Assembly: GCF_902686445.1 (NCBI RefSeq)
Contig: NC_062232.1
Coordinates: 74,913,440-74,977,439 of the forward strand
Source of the DNA: Sciurus carolinensis
Taxonomy: Eukaryota > Chordata > Mammalia > Rodentia > Sciuridae
Direction of reading: 5' to 3'
Length of the DNA stretch: 64,000 bases
This document shows, in pieces, positions 1 through 13,935 of the stretch; position 1 is the stretch's first letter; every line of letters starts with the position of its first letter. The notes below the pieces were generated by a model. The model searched no databases, was not told the origin of the DNA, and was given only the letters and a program-made list of their open reading frames with translations. The position numbers and the translations under genes were made by a program.

Positions 1-2377
1 ACTCACCTCATGACTGTGAAGCAAAAGACAGCTAGTGGAGAGAATTGAGGTCTCACAATTTCCTTTGAGGGCTTTCTCCAATGACCTAAAGACTTCTTGC
101 TAGACCTCACCTCTTAAAGGTTCCACCACTTCCCAATAGTGCTATTCTGGGAACAAATTGATCTTTGCCAGATACTAATACAAACCATAGCATTCCTTGT
201 TGGCCCCTAAAAGACCAGGCTCATCTTGCAATGTGAAATGCATTCAGTGCATCCCCAGTAGTCTCCAAAATCTTAACTGTATCAACGTTGCTCAAAAGTT
301 CATGTTCAAGTCTCCTCTGATACTGAGGGCAAACTCTTACCTCTGAGACACTTTAAGAAACCCAAAATCCAAATTACATACTTCGAAGATATAATGGTAC
401 AACAGGCACATGGTAAATGTTCCTATTCCAAAAAGAAGGAATAGGAAAATATTAAGGAAGGATCACATCAAAGCAAGATGCACAACAAGCAAAGCGAACA
501 TTAAATCCTCAGTCTCCCTATTCATTATTCAGGCACACTATGGAAGGACATGGGTTTTGGAAGACTTGCATGCTGCTTTACAGCTTCCTTTGACAGATTG
601 TTTTAGTCAACTTTGTGTCACTCTGACCAAAAGACCTGACGATAACAGAGTATGAAAAGTTTATTTTGGCTTATGGTTACAGATGTCTTAATCTATAGAT
701 GACCAATTACATAGCTCTGGACCTGAGAGAAGGCAGAACATCATGTCAGAAGGGCATGGTGGAAGAAAGTAGCTCAGAACATAGACACCAGGAAGTAGAG
801 AGAGAGAGAGTGAGAGACACCAGGGACAAAATATAGATCCAAAGGCAGACCACAGGTGACCTACTTCCTCAAGCCACACACTTCCTGCCATCAAGTTAAT
901 CTATAAATGTGGATTAATTCACTGGTTAGGTTACAACTCTCATAATCTAATCATTTCACCCCTGACTGTTCTTGTATTGTCCTACATATGAGCTGTTGGA
1001 GTCACCTCAGATCTAAACCATAACACAGCTGTTCCATATTCCCAGCTTCTCTAAATTTCTCGAGTCACCATTGCAGTTTCCTCTTCACTCCTACAGCCTC
1101 AAGCATAGCTCTGTTGGGATCTGTTTGCCCGAACTTGGACCCCTGAAAGCTCTGCCTTAGCTTCCAGGCTTTCCTTTGAAATTTTGGTGAAAGCTATCAT
1201 GCCCTCATAACTCTTGTATTCTTCATGCATGCAAAATCAATATCATGACTGTTATGACCAGATATGTCACCAGCATGAACTGTGTCAAGGCCTGCTTCAG
1301 CCATGGGTGCATGGGCTTGAGTGCATGCCCTGTCAGCTGAATAAAGAGAAATGATTCCCTAGGTGCTGTTAAGTATGAAGAACATCTTAAGGCTCTATTC
1401 AATTGAAAGATGGGAAAAATGCCTTTGAAATTAATTTGCATTTCTATGCCTTTGAGCCTATGATGATGGAGTGGACTTGCAGTTTCCTGCAATGCCCTTG
1501 AGTCATTTTTCTTATTGTCTTAGTGAAAAGCACTTAGTTTCTTTTTATTGGTGCTAGTAACCATACCCTTCTTAGCCAAAATTTTACATGCTATTTTTCT
1601 GGGCAAAATGTGAAATTTAAAAATCTTTCTGCTTTACTCCTTTTGGTTTTCAGTTCTCACTATAAATTTGGCAAAAGGCAACCAGTAACAATAGCCATAC
1701 TACAGACTGAATACTGTACTGCTTTGAAATTTCCTCCACCAGACAAACTAGTACATTCCATTTAAGCTCATCCTATCACAAAACATCGGGGCATGAACAA
1801 AATGTATTCAACTATTTTTGCTATGGTATGATAAGATATCCTTTAGTCTACTTCCCAAGAGTCTTCATTCACATCTGAAATTTCATCAGCCTGGCCTTTA
1901 CTGTCTGCATTCCTAACTGCATCCTGGTCTTCAGAGCATCCACCAGAATCACCTACTAAGCTTCTCTTAAAGGATTCTAGGGTTTTTCTAGAGCACTTCT
2001 CTAAACTTCTGCAAATCCATTCTAGAATCAAAATCTAAAATCTTTCCTACATCATCAATTATATAGTTTCAGTAGCAATCCCAACTCTCAATACTAATTT
2101 TCTGTATTATCTGAATGTTTGATACTACACCAAATATGTGAGATAATTTACAAAGATAAAAGTTTTATTTTGTCTCACAGTTTTAGAGGTTATCACTCCA
2201 TGACTTGGAATCAGAAGACAACTTCAGGAGGAGACTTGGGTCCCATAATCCCCTTTGGGGTACACTTCCCCTGACCTAGACACTTATTAAAAGTTCTACC
2301 ACCTCCCAATAGCACCACCCCAGGAAGCAAGACTCACACATGGACTTGCCGGGGAGGCATATATCCAAACCATAGCA
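1..2377 (-). mobile_element. MaLR-type LTR retrotransposon, minus orientation, with a nested solo LTR
   Basis: Two related LTR pieces bracket an internal region: 1-192 (3' LTR, cut by the window edge) and about 2103-2377 (5' LTR). Both share the block with ACCACTTCCCAATAG (ACCACCTCCCAATAG in the second) and end at CCATAGCA, which reads TGCTATGG on the minus strand, the TG end of an LTR. The internal part (193-598 and 1031-2102, about 1.5 kb) resembles MST/THE1-type MaLR internal sequence, for example around TCATAACTCTTGTATTC at 1206. MaLRs are non-autonomous relatives of ERV-L; no intact coding frame is present. A younger LTR at 599-1025 interrupts it. Subfamily name not determined. Confidence 0.75.
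599..1025 (-). mobile_element. Solo MaLR LTR nested in the older MaLR
   Basis: Begins TGTTTTAG and ends CCATAACA. On the minus strand it reads like the LTR at 14735-15192, sharing the tracts around TTTGTCCCTGG and the TCTCTCTCT run (AGAGAGAGAG here). The flanks CAGAT (594-598) and CAGCT (1026-1030) look like a 5-bp TSD with one later change, as expected for ERVL/MaLR integration. It is a different subtype from the outer LTRs, so it inserted later. Confidence 0.75.
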
Positions 2378-5300
2378 GTATCTCAGTATACAGTTATACC
2401 TTTATCTCCACTCACTTTTGCCTAACTTATATTCTGAAAATATCTCTTTTCTATATTTTGTCTTTAAGGTGATCTGGAATTGTGAATTGAGATTTATAAT
2501 ATGGAGCAAACTATAAATGATAGAAAGCTATAAATCATATTGTGTTAATATGGTCAAATCCAGATTCACTCTAGGACCAAAAGCTTGGTCCTTGTCTTCC
2601 ATGACAATCCAATAACGAGTAAACAATTTTGAGAAAAAGGAAAAAAGAAGGCACTGCTTTGTTAGCAAAGGAGAAACAGGGAACTCCTATCCCAGAGGCT
2701 GTAATTCTGCCCATCAGCAGGAACAGGGGGCATTTAAAGAGGTGATTCAAAGGCTACATTCCACATATTCTCTATTGGAGTTGTAATTCACTTGTTAATT
2801 TGGGTGCTAGTAATTTCTAAAATATTCTGGTGCCATCCCCAAAGTCTGGATTACTTCATTCCTATGGTGGGTGTATGCTCAAGGACAGATAAATCTGCTT
2901 AAAATAGGGAAGAAAGGTAATCTTGTTTCCCATTAGATAGGGAGGGGTAGAGATTAGGGAGATGCAGGGAGAGAGGAAAAGAAAGAAACATGTCCATTTT
3001 GAAAATAAGTTGCAGTGACAGAGTATCACGGACAATATTCAAAGCATAAAGTGGACCACTGTTAATTTCTAAATAAACCTCTCTGGTGTTTAAATTCTGC
3101 TTTCTGTCTTTCATTCCAAATCTGAGTTGTTTGTCTATTCATTTCCCAGAAGGGGCTCCTACAAATACTATAGTGTAACTAAACCAATAGTATTTATCTA
3201 ACTTATCTTCTGACTTCTGACATGCTTTCTTCCAATATGGATATTAACACCGACATACCTGTTACCTCATTCCCATTTTAATACTCCTACAGAAAGACTT
3301 GTGTTTAGTTTTTATTCAAACAGTAGTTTTCAGGGTCAATTTGACCCTTTCTTTTATAGGACTAACTACATATTGAATTTGTCTTCTAGTATTCCAGTTT
3401 TTTTTCCCTCCCTGCAAAAGATACTTCTTTCAATCTCATGCTATTTTGTGCCTTGCTGTTCCCTTGAGATCTCATTACTGATCAAAATTAACTTATTAAC
3501 TGGATGGAAATTCAGAAACTATCATTTTTACAAGTGTATATGGTAATGTCTAATGTCTGGTATGTACAGGACTTTTTTTCATGTTTCTAACCAGTTTGTT
3601 GTTTTTTGCTATGAGGAACTCCATAATTTCCCATAATTGCTCTCCAACTTATCAAACAATAAATCTGACAGTGGGAAGTAACCTTATAAAGCTCTTCCTT
3701 ACTCGGTTAATATAAAACAGCACCAGAAAGGAGTCCTTAAATGGAAACTGAGGAGAATATTCATAAACTATTACATGTCTTCAATCAACCCACTAAAATG
3801 AACTTAAACTTAGTATCTCTGTGGTGTTATGATTAATATTAGCATATCCTTATTATCCATTTTGAATTATCTTTTTATAACTTCTAACTTCCTTTCGGAA
3901 TTATGTCTTCCTTTGTAACTTGGTTAGAAACTGCCTGTTTTCATCCTTTATAGACTCAGGTAAGATGTCAAGAAAAAGAAAAAAATAATTTAAGGTATTC
4001 ACAAAAGTGCTACTACTTGACATTACCAAAATAAGCCTTTTTTGAACATGAACTCATTATCAGTTCTTTGCCAAGCAGGTACACAACTGCTTATTAAAAG
4101 TTTAATACATTATTTATCAACTTTGCTTTGTAAAAATCAAAATATTCATTCTTGAGGTAGTCTTAAGTTTTAATGAATAATTATTTAAAAGAAAAATATT
4201 TCATTGATAATACACCTTTAGTAGAACACAGACTTAATTCCTTTGGTCATTTCCAAGTCCTTTGTTCCATATTTTTTGTAAACTAAGAAGATAAAGTGTT
4301 ACAAAGTGACCTAGGAATTAATTGGGATATAAGACTAAGAAACAGAACTCAGTGCTTGGACTGCAAATTCCTTGCTGTTCCCTGTAGCCAAATATTTCTC
4401 GGTGTCAGAATACAATAGGTCAGCATCTGAACTTTGAAGAGAGTACCCGTCCTTGAAATAAAAGTCATCCTTAATTCATCATAAGAGGTTTATGTCCTTG
4501 TAGACTGACTTTAGCATTTCCTTCCTTTCTTCTTTCACTACCTGTAACATTTGATATATAGTCCCAGTTCTATGATCATTAGCAGCTTTTGGAGTATAGT
4601 AGGTGGTGGAAGCCAAGTAGGGAAAAGTAGAAATCAGTAAATCTTTCATGGAGTTGAGACTTTAGGTAAATTGAGTTTTTTATGAGTTCTGCTCCACTTG
4701 CTTGCTTAATAGCTCATGTTTACAGTAGGGAGTCATTGTTTTGGTCTTTGTTCTAGTTCATAAAAGTACACCATCATACTTTAAAACAAAACTTTCATTT
4801 CCTGAAAATGAGAAATTTTATACTATGGAACTGGTGAGAAAGAAAAATATTTTACTGGAAAATCCTCAAGTCACATGGTAAAAATTTAAAAGGGTAGATT
4901 TTACCTAGACAGTATAAATGTATATGAGCCACAATAAAAACAAATGTGTTTTATCTAATAGTAAAAGCTGAACTTTTGATTTTTCAGTTGTGGCTAATTT
5001 TACAAGCATAATTTCTAAGTATTTACATTATTATTTTGATGATCATTATCATCACTATTGAAATCTTCATATATTTAACTAAACAACTAGTGTAACAGCT
5101 GATGTAATACCTTTGACAAGCATAAAGCCTAGAAAGGAGTTTCATTTAGTGCCTGATTAGACAGAATACAAGATGGAAGTATTTTTGTCATAAATCATAA
5201 ATCATAGAAATACCTCTGACAAATGGCATGCATAAATGAAGATACCATTTTAAAAATTAATGTAATATATAAAAATGAAATCAGTACATGCATTTAAAAG

Positions 5301-8300
5301 TATTATAAATATAATTTCTCATAAAGTATATTTGAAATCACTGGACACATTTTTCCTTTTTAAATTACACATGGTATTATCATATATTTATAAAAAGCAT
5401 ATTTTAAAGTATAGGATGCTTTCACAAATTGATGAATTTTATTTAATATTAACTAGAGATTAGTACTAAAATTAATTTACTATAAAAAAATCTCCAGACC
5501 TATGTTTAAGAAGGAAAGTCTGTTTAAAGTTCAACTTGTAAATATATTTACCTGTTCAGGAATATTGTCCATAAGAATGTATCTAATATAATTGAGTTTT
5601 CCTTGAGAAGGACATTCATTCATTCTTTCAAGACCCAAATAAATTATTTAACCCAGATATTTGAATTGCACTTAATTAGAGAACTAGCTTCTTTTCTTTC
5701 AGTCAGTAATATCAAGTACACTTAAAAGCAAATTATTGATTTATAATGAAATAATGAAAAAGTGCATGAGTGAGTTAAACAGACCATGATCTAACAGAAT
5801 TCCAGATAGCTATTTTAGTGTGAAAGGCATTCTCTATTCCCAGATGAATTGATGGGAGTGAAATGCTTTCCCAGTCTTAGAATAATCAAAAGGAAAATGA
5901 AATTGTTAAGTGGGGAACTAGTAGTGAAAGCAGTCTCTTTGTTTAGTTAAAGGAATTCCTTAAGAACAGGAAGTTATATAATGTATGTAGCAAATTAAAA
6001 AGACATTTTTCTTAGGAAAATTAAAATTGCATACTCACACAAACATATGCACATTCCACATGTCTTTAATGAGTCCTAGGTTGTGACAGGATTCCTTAGT
6101 GAAATTCCAGTTCAATTTATTTCCAGTAACCCTGGAAGGACCATATTTCTTTATGTTTTTGTAAGAATTTGCATTATTATATAGTCAAAATTATTATTAT
6201 AGTCAAAAATTCTGGGAAAAGGAGAGGTAAGATTTTTATAAATTTTTGAGTGTCTACAAAAGAACATTCAGTTGCCTTTATCCTTAAAACACTACTTATG
6301 AATATATTCTGTAACATGACTGAATATGGGTATCAGCACTTAGATTTAAGAAATGAGATCCAAACTAAGCCCTAGTATTTATTCCATCATTAATTGGTGA
6401 GAGATAAATGCAGGATTGATAAAGGTCACAGAAAGAATCACTGTATGACACAATCATATCCATATACCTAAAAACAAAGTTAACAAATACAGACCTATGT
6501 TAGATTTAGTTTGCTAGCTGGACTGAAGGGTCGAACTTTTTAATGCACCAGTTTTTCCTGAAGCATTATATTTCACACTGTGGAAAAGCTGCCCTTATTA
6601 TAGCCTTAAAGGTTGAATGATTTTTTAAGGAAATCAGGAAAAAGAACACCGTAGGATTGATGTTTACAGAATAGGCAGTGATTAGTGTACAATCTGTGTT
6701 GATGTAACAAACACAACACCATTTCTTGTTTCTGGATGGGTTATTCATGGTAGATGCATTAGTCAGGTTTTCCAGTGTTAATTTTGATTTATTCCATGCC
6801 TGTAAATGTTGTTCTAACAGCAAAACATGGCTGTGATACCTTTCAGAGAAATGCTAATCACAGTTCATTGAATCTGTATGTATTATTTAGTGCCATTACT
6901 ACTCTCAAAGCATCCCAGGTTTTTATTTCTGTTATTAATTTGTGTTCATGGAACTTGTAATGCATTGCAGACTTTACCCTGTGATAATAAAGAACAACCG
7001 CATAAGCAATAGCCAGTTGTTTCTCTTGCCCAAAGCAGTATTGGTATAAGAGTAAATGTGCCAACAATTAAGGACTTTAAAATTATGAATAATTAGATGT
7101 TATAACAAAGAATAGATTATACATACTTGCTCTCTATGTTTTATTGGCTGAGGAAAATAAAAAGAATTAATTTCCTCAAAGTCCTAGAACCCAAGACCAG
7201 TATTTCCTATAGTATTTTCTATAGGACAATAATAGAAAGAGACAATTTCAAAGGTAAAAATGAATAATTAACAGTTGTCCAGTGCATTATTTTTGGGGAT
7301 TACAACAGAAAACTAAAATTATACGTGGCCTGAGTCAATAATGGAGCCCATCATTGATAATAGTTCTTTTACAGGTTTTATAGAAATTATAAATGTAAGT
7401 TACCTTATACATGTATTTAGTGAAAATATACAGCCAAAGAACTTTTTGATAAGATTCCATTTTTCAGAGCGCTGACCTCTGAAGCAGTACCATAATTAAG
7501 AAAAAGCATGTGATAGGCTTAAGAATATTAAAACAAGTGATTAAAATACTCAGACACCATGTTTTCTAACAAAGAAAATAATGTTTGAACATGAAAGTTA
7601 GCATTCAATTTAGATGATCCTCAAAGATACAAATATATTTTTAAAAGATTAGTGTATTTCTTTTCTCTTTTTCTTTAGACCTCAAATTCAAAGCACATAT
7701 TAGCCTTCCTAATTAGTCTTCATCTGAGGTGAGGGAGTGAAAATTGTTCCAATGAGATTCAAAATTCATTAACATTATCTATCTTACAAGCTTATCTTGA
7801 CTCACTCCTCCTTTTACCTGTAAAGTTTGAGAATTTGAAACTCCTCAGAAAGTGTGGGGGGAAAAGTATCTTCCCCAAACAATAACAGCCTTGTATAATT
7901 ATTGCACAAGTTATAGAGTATTAAGCTTTTCCCCAATGATAGATTCAGTCTCTAGCGATCAAGCAAGAAAAATCTCAAGAATGGGAACAGCAATGCTGTT
8001 AGCATGTTTAACAATTTTCTAATAATTAGTCACACATGGTCCTTTTAAAAACCCGTGACCTCTTAGTATAGAAGTTACAATAATACTCCTTGATGATTCT
8101 GATGTAACAATAAGATTACAGAACTTTCAAAAAGGTATATAATGAATGCCTCTGCCACAATCTTCCAAAGATAGAATATGATATCACTTGGGTGATGAAT
8201 ATCTGAATCAACTGTTTTTAGCTTAGCTATTTTTTAAAATCTCTCTTGAAACTGATTACCATAGAAACATTTGTATTAGTCATAGATTCATCTGATTTAA

Positions 8301-8424
8301 TCATCAGGCGGTTCACACAACTCCGAGAATTTTAAATTTTCCTTTACTAGATGGACATTACTATAGATGGAGACAATATCAGTATTTCTTAAAGTATATT
8401 GGAGGTAAGTATATGTATAGATTA

Positions 8425-8425
<1 letters not shown>
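2378..8425. other. AT-rich intronic sequence, nothing recognised
   Basis: About 6 kb of apparently unique AT-rich DNA with only chance open frames. No clear SINE, L1 or exon signature was seen. Old diverged repeats could be present and missed by eye. Confidence 0.5.
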
Positions 8426-8460
<35 letters not shown>

Positions 8461-8478
8461 CTGTGTGTGTATGTGTGA
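8426..8478. repeat. (TG)n microsatellite
   Basis: A pure TG run of about 32 nt from 8427, interrupted by CTC and followed by a shorter TG/TA-mixed run. The Cys/Val-rich frame across it is an artefact of the repeat. Confidence 0.95.
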
Positions 8479-9027
8479 AAATTTCAAGTTAATGCATTAT
8501 GCCCCAAATTATTTCACTTTTATTGGAAGAAACATTTCTGCAAAAATACTAGAAATGAAAAGGCTTCTTTGGGATGAAAAAAATCAATTCAGTAGAAGTA
8601 TAGCACTGATTTAAAATTGCATTTGAAAGTGCATGCACAGAAGGTCTATCAACTCCTTTGAGGATGCTTCTAAAGATTTAGAACTAAACATGATGTCTTA
8701 AATTAAAATCAACTCTAAAAATAAAACCCCATAGCCTGTATACTAAGGGAAATGGGTAAGGCATCATAGATACTATCAAAAATGCAAACCTACTCCTTTC
8801 AGCAGAATAACAGTGTTCTATTTAAAAAAATTATTTTAGATGTCAAAAATTTTCACCCAAAAGTGAATATAATTTCCTATCATATAAATTTCTGAAGAAC
8901 TGAATGAAGTTTGCTGTTTTCTGCAGAAGATATGAACTCTGTGTGCATGCATTTAGTTAATTTACTTGTACAATTCATAAATATATTCCTACATATGATT
9001 TGCTTAAGTCATTTAGTATTAACACAT

Positions 9028-9035
9028 TATATATG

Positions 9036-9077
<42 letters not shown>
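9028..9077. repeat. (TA)n microsatellite
   Basis: Nearly uninterrupted alternating TA of about 50 nt with one GT interruption near its start. Confidence 0.95.
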
Positions 9078-9081
<4 letters not shown>

Positions 9082-12000
9082 CTCTGAAAAAACTGCTCAG
9101 TCAGATTTTATGAAAAAGTGGCTGAGAAAACTTTTATGAATAAATTAAATAAGCAGGTAAATAGTTATACTAAGATTGAAAAAACACCTAATTTTGACAA
9201 TATTTGATATGCCTGAGAGCTTGACATGGAAAACATTGACTGACCCACTTATATAATCTTGCTTAGCTCTGAGCTTTTCTGAGTTTAGCAAAAGCTTCGT
9301 ATTGTCATAAAAATAAAGTCAATTATCTTTTTCAGAGAGAAAATCTTGAAAGATCATGGCCTAATAGTGTGCCTGAGGGACTGGAAATGAAAAGATCTTT
9401 GAGTTCATTAACTTCACTAATGTGGATAATATAATACCTATTTTTCACTGGCGTTATAAGGATAAATGAGATTTTTCTGTCATGCTGCAGTAATATATTA
9501 GTAATGATACCACAGAGCCACCTTAATAATCATGTTAACCTACTACAGGGACAAAGTAGACACTGGGGAATATGAGGTCTAGTATATGGAATTTAATGAA
9601 AAGAATGATATACCAATAGAAATACAGTTTTAACTGTGCAAAACCTATGTTACCTTAAGGGAACTTGGTCTGCTTTTTTTTTTCTTTTTCAAGTATCCAC
9701 TATTTAGCTGACATATAAAGACTTGTTATTGATAACTATAGTACTCATTTTCCCCAAGTAGCCAACAGAAGGGGAGGGAGGACATGAATAGGAAACTCTA
9801 TCAAGACAATCATTATTGAATTAACCTAAATTTCTACTATTCTTTTTTTCCTTAAGAACTTGGTGATGTAATGGTATATCTTCATTATTCAAACAAGAGC
9901 TCTAACTTTCCTTCATTTTTTCAAGAAGATTTTATTTATACTAAATACAATATATTATTATTATATTAACTGTATATCATCATCAACTAAGTCTATATTG
10001 TGCTTACACATATATGGGAGTGGACAAGATATTATTAGTTGGGTTGAATGAAAGAGATAATAATATAAGAAACAGGTAAATTTTGTAATATGTTAGAATG
10101 TGATAGAGGTGCTATGGAAAAAAAGTCATGCAGAGGAAAGAGGATTTTGAGTTGATTTTTTAAGGATAGATCAGATTGCAATTATAAGTATGACTGTCAT
10201 ATCTGGGTAGGTCTCTTGGAAAGGAGATCATTTCTGAAGAACTGAAGCTGGTAATAATATCTACTAACTATATTACATAAATTTGACATTTATTTAGTCT
10301 ATGCAAATTGAAATATTAGCTAGCGTGTGGGCATAAGGAAATTATACCTATAAGTCTGTGATAAGACTTTTGAAAATAAAATAAATGATCAGACTCTGGT
10401 AGTAGAACATTTATAATTACTTTTTGAACAAAAGTATTAATACTATATTTCCAAATATTCCTGAACTTCTTAGAAACTCTTTAGGGCAAGTAGTGTAATA
10501 GTTTACATAATATAAAGATTGTATGAGCTTATTAGAAGTTGTATTTTAGTGCTCACCTAGAAGCTATATTTTAAAATAGCAGTGCTTAAAGCAACATTTT
10601 GGCTAGCAAAACTAGATAATATTTTATAAGAAATTTATTATTAAATGCTAGTGGGTGTCAGGAGACTACAGACTAGATGTCTTTTTTTAAATGAAGCTTT
10701 ATAGCAAAAGTCAAGCGCCAATGTGAAAATATTAGGACAGGCAAAATGATTATAACAGTTGAAATTTAGAGTGAATATTCACAATTATGACTCTTTGTTA
10801 GCATGTGAAAATAAAAATTATATTCGGATACCTGCCATGGTTTCTAAAAGTGTATGAATTAGATTGGAAGTATATGATTTGTTCACATTGACACTCTATT
10901 GTATGTAGAATCTTTATTTAATGGTGATATCTAAATTTTTAATTGTTCAGATAATTTCAGAACAATATTAAGTACTGATATTGAAGTGAAGTGAGATCAA
11001 CTAAAGGTTTTGTTGAAACTACTATTCCACCATTTTCTACACTTATACTTTTAAAATGTGAGGCAACTACTTTAACTTCACAATCAGTGAATCCTGGAGA
11101 TAAAACTCTCCTGGGGAAACTGACATGTTAACATAAAATAAAAAGATTATGAGGAACAGAAATTCACTAGACAGATTGGATATCAAACATATACAACAAA
11201 ATATTTTATGGTGACTGAATATGAAGTCAAAGGAAGAATTCTGATATTTTATTCACTCAACCAATGTGAAACATCTGAGAAGGTGATTATGCCTTATGAA
11301 ATTATTTGTCAGTTTTATACAAAATAGTTATAAGGTGAGAAGATTTGAGAAAATATAATTTGCAAAGTTAAGTTCATTTTATGTGAGTGTTCTCAAACAT
11401 AAGAATAAATAAGAATATGATCCCATGATACAATTGTCATATTGTATCATGAGATCATATTTCTGCATCATATTTCATATTTTTGCATCAATTTCTATTT
11501 TAGTAGTATTTTATTATGAATCTAATTTATTTATAACTTTATGAGTTTATTGTAAGTTGTTTCTGGACCCAATAAAGTCTATTGAAAATAAATTATCCTA
11601 TGGAAATTATATATCCAGACCACAAGCCAAAATGTTGTAGCACAACACATAATTACCATTGCAATTGTATTTGAATTTAAGCAGACTTTTACTGAATATT
11701 TGTAATAAAAATAATCTGGGACGTTTTGTGTAATATGTATGTGGGGCTTCCTATTCTTGTGATCCCACCTAATGCTCAAATACAAACTTATTTTCCAGTA
11801 CAAAACCTTCAGTGTTCCATTACTTCTTAGATTTTCTTTGTACATTTTATTTCTTTTTAAAAATTTCTTACATAAAGGCCTTTTTATTTAACTATTTTCC
11901 AGTTTTTATTTTTATGTCAGAAAGATGTCAGTTTGTTTAACTATATTTTATGTAATTCTCACATAGTGTATCCTCATACTACATAATTATGTGAAACATG

Positions 12001-13075
12001 AGTGTGATTAAATTTAGCTGAAAATCTCTGAAATGAATAAAGTGAGATTCAATACCTATTCAAATGAATTGTCCTTTTCTTAATAAGTATTTAAACATTG
12101 CAGAGATAAGCCTTCTCTTTGAAAAAAACATTAACTACAACTTTTGCATCAGTGTTAAAATCTCCTAATATATAGTTGTTCATTAGGTTAGACAAAAGCT
12201 CTGTGACTTGCCTGCTGTTATGCCAGCAAATACAAATATTAATTCTAATGATTCCCAAACTTTATGTGACATTAAAAATTTTCTGTAATATCATACTCTA
12301 TATTTTATTGATAAATAGTAGGGCTATTATTACCTCATGAATTCCCCACAAATTATAATAAAATTACATTAAATATAACATTTTCATAATTTTTTTCTAA
12401 AAAGTTCATAATACAAGACAGTTTTATGGGTTAATAGGATATTATCAATGTATGATTCTTAAATAATCCAGAAGGAGAAAATAATTTGAAGTCAAATAGT
12501 ATGTGAGACAGAGTAAAATATTTTCTGAGAAATTAGAAAAAAGTAACTTCAAGAAATGAAATATTTTTAACATTAAAATAGATTATCATTACTTTTTTGG
12601 TGACTGGTGTATTTTCTCAATAATATAAAGCCTCTCTAGTGGCAGAAATCTACAAAGTTCATTGTAGTTTTAATAAAAAGAATACATGATTTTCTTTAAA
12701 AATGCAATAAAGAAAATACCACTTTACTCTCTGGAGAGTCATCTTTCTAGATACTTCATAGTACAGAAGAAAAATGAAGTGTTTCAACCAATTCTGTTTT
12801 TAATGATCCTGAACAGGATTTTTCATCATAAGACATAGAAATTCCACAGCATACAATTTCATCTTTCACAAAAATGTATTTCTTAAATCTTTATTATAAA
12901 ACCAGTCACTTGTACTTTTTAATTTAGAATATAAGGAACTGGTGAAATATCTGACTTTTATTAGTATTTAAAAGGATTGTGTTTCTTTTAAAAATCATAA
13001 ATTCACTCCTCCTCAATTCTAAATATTAAAATACTACAATCTTAATCACACAGTAGCATATAACCTTTAAAAATT
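9078..13075. other. AT-rich intronic sequence, nothing recognised apart from one hairpin
   Basis: About 4 kb without identifiable genes or familiar repeats. One near-perfect inverted repeat lies at 11414-11461 (separate entry). Confidence 0.5.
11414..11461. repeat. Short inverted repeat (21-bp arms, 6-nt loop)
   Basis: Left arm 11414-11434 and right arm 11441-11461 are reverse complements except for one position (C23-A52 in last-two-digit numbering, which is a G-U wobble if transcribed from the minus strand). The loop is TGTCAT. No transposon of known type is evident around it. Confidence 0.8.
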
Positions 13076-13241
13076 GGCAGTGGTACATACCTATAATCCC
13101 AACAATTTGGGAGACTGTAGGTTAGTGGCTTGCCTTAGCAACTTACCGAGACCATGTATCACAAATTAAAAAATAAAAAGAAATAAGAATGTAGTTTAGT
13201 TGTAAAGAGCCCCTGGGTTCAATTCCCAGTATTATCACCCA
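13076..13241 (+). mobile_element. B1-dID SINE, diverged
   Basis: A left half resembling 7SL-derived B1 (TAATCCCAACAATTTGGGAG) is followed by an A-rich linker and an ID-like half (TAGTTTAGTTGTAAAGAGC, GGGTTCAATTCCCAG, a Pol III B-box type sequence). This B1+ID composite is known from squirrel and dormouse lineages. Confidence 0.8.
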
Positions 13242-13300
13242 CCAAATTGTCTTTTAATATGTTTTGGAGCTTTATTTTTAATTTTTGTTTTTCTCTTAAC

Positions 13301-13379
13301 ATTTTTGTGGTACTAGGGATTGAACTTAGGGCCCCTTGCATGCTAGGAAACTACTACCAATTAGCTACATCACCAGTCA
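13301..13379 (-). mobile_element. ID-type SINE fragment, minus orientation
   Basis: Reads TGTGGTACTAGGGATTGAAC and then CTTGCATGCTAGG, the reverse complement of the ID tRNA-like body with its B box. Diverged and lacking an obvious tail or TSD. Confidence 0.65.
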
Positions 13380-13935
13380 TGGAACTTTATTTTTAAACAT
13401 TCTTGTGATGTTCTACGTGTATATATAAATTCTCTAAATCACAATTAAAAGCGAATAGTGACATAAAAATGACTCACATATTATGAAGTTGATTTACACC
13501 TACTATCATGCATTAAATTTTTATTTAAGTCAACAGTTTTGACTCAACTATTTTGAAAACATAGATATGTTAAGAAACTGATATTAAAATGTTTTCAATC
13601 CTATTTTCCCCATCCTAATCAGAAATTAAAAAGAAATTTCTAGCTAACTCATTTTTAAAATTTTCCAAATAGACTGGAAGCTATCATAGGAATTAAAAAA
13701 TCAAGATCAGAGATATTATTTATAGACAAAATTTTGATAATTGTACACAGTCTAGAAGAATAGAAAAAGACGCTATATAATACACAAATCATCAAAAAGA
13801 ATGTACCAGAAGCCAGTTGTATTTTCAAACGTTAGTGAAAAATAAGTATATAAACATACTAATATAATTTAAAAGCCCCATAAAACTTTGTAAGTAGCAT
13901 AGATGATAGACAATGCATAAAAAGAAAGAAGGAAT
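13380..13935. other. AT-rich intronic sequence, nothing recognised
   Basis: No gene, RNA gene or recognisable repeat seen in this 550-bp stretch. Confidence 0.5.

Noticed and set aside
8399..8614. Cys/Val repeat protein
   Set aside because: Artefact of the (TG)n microsatellite.
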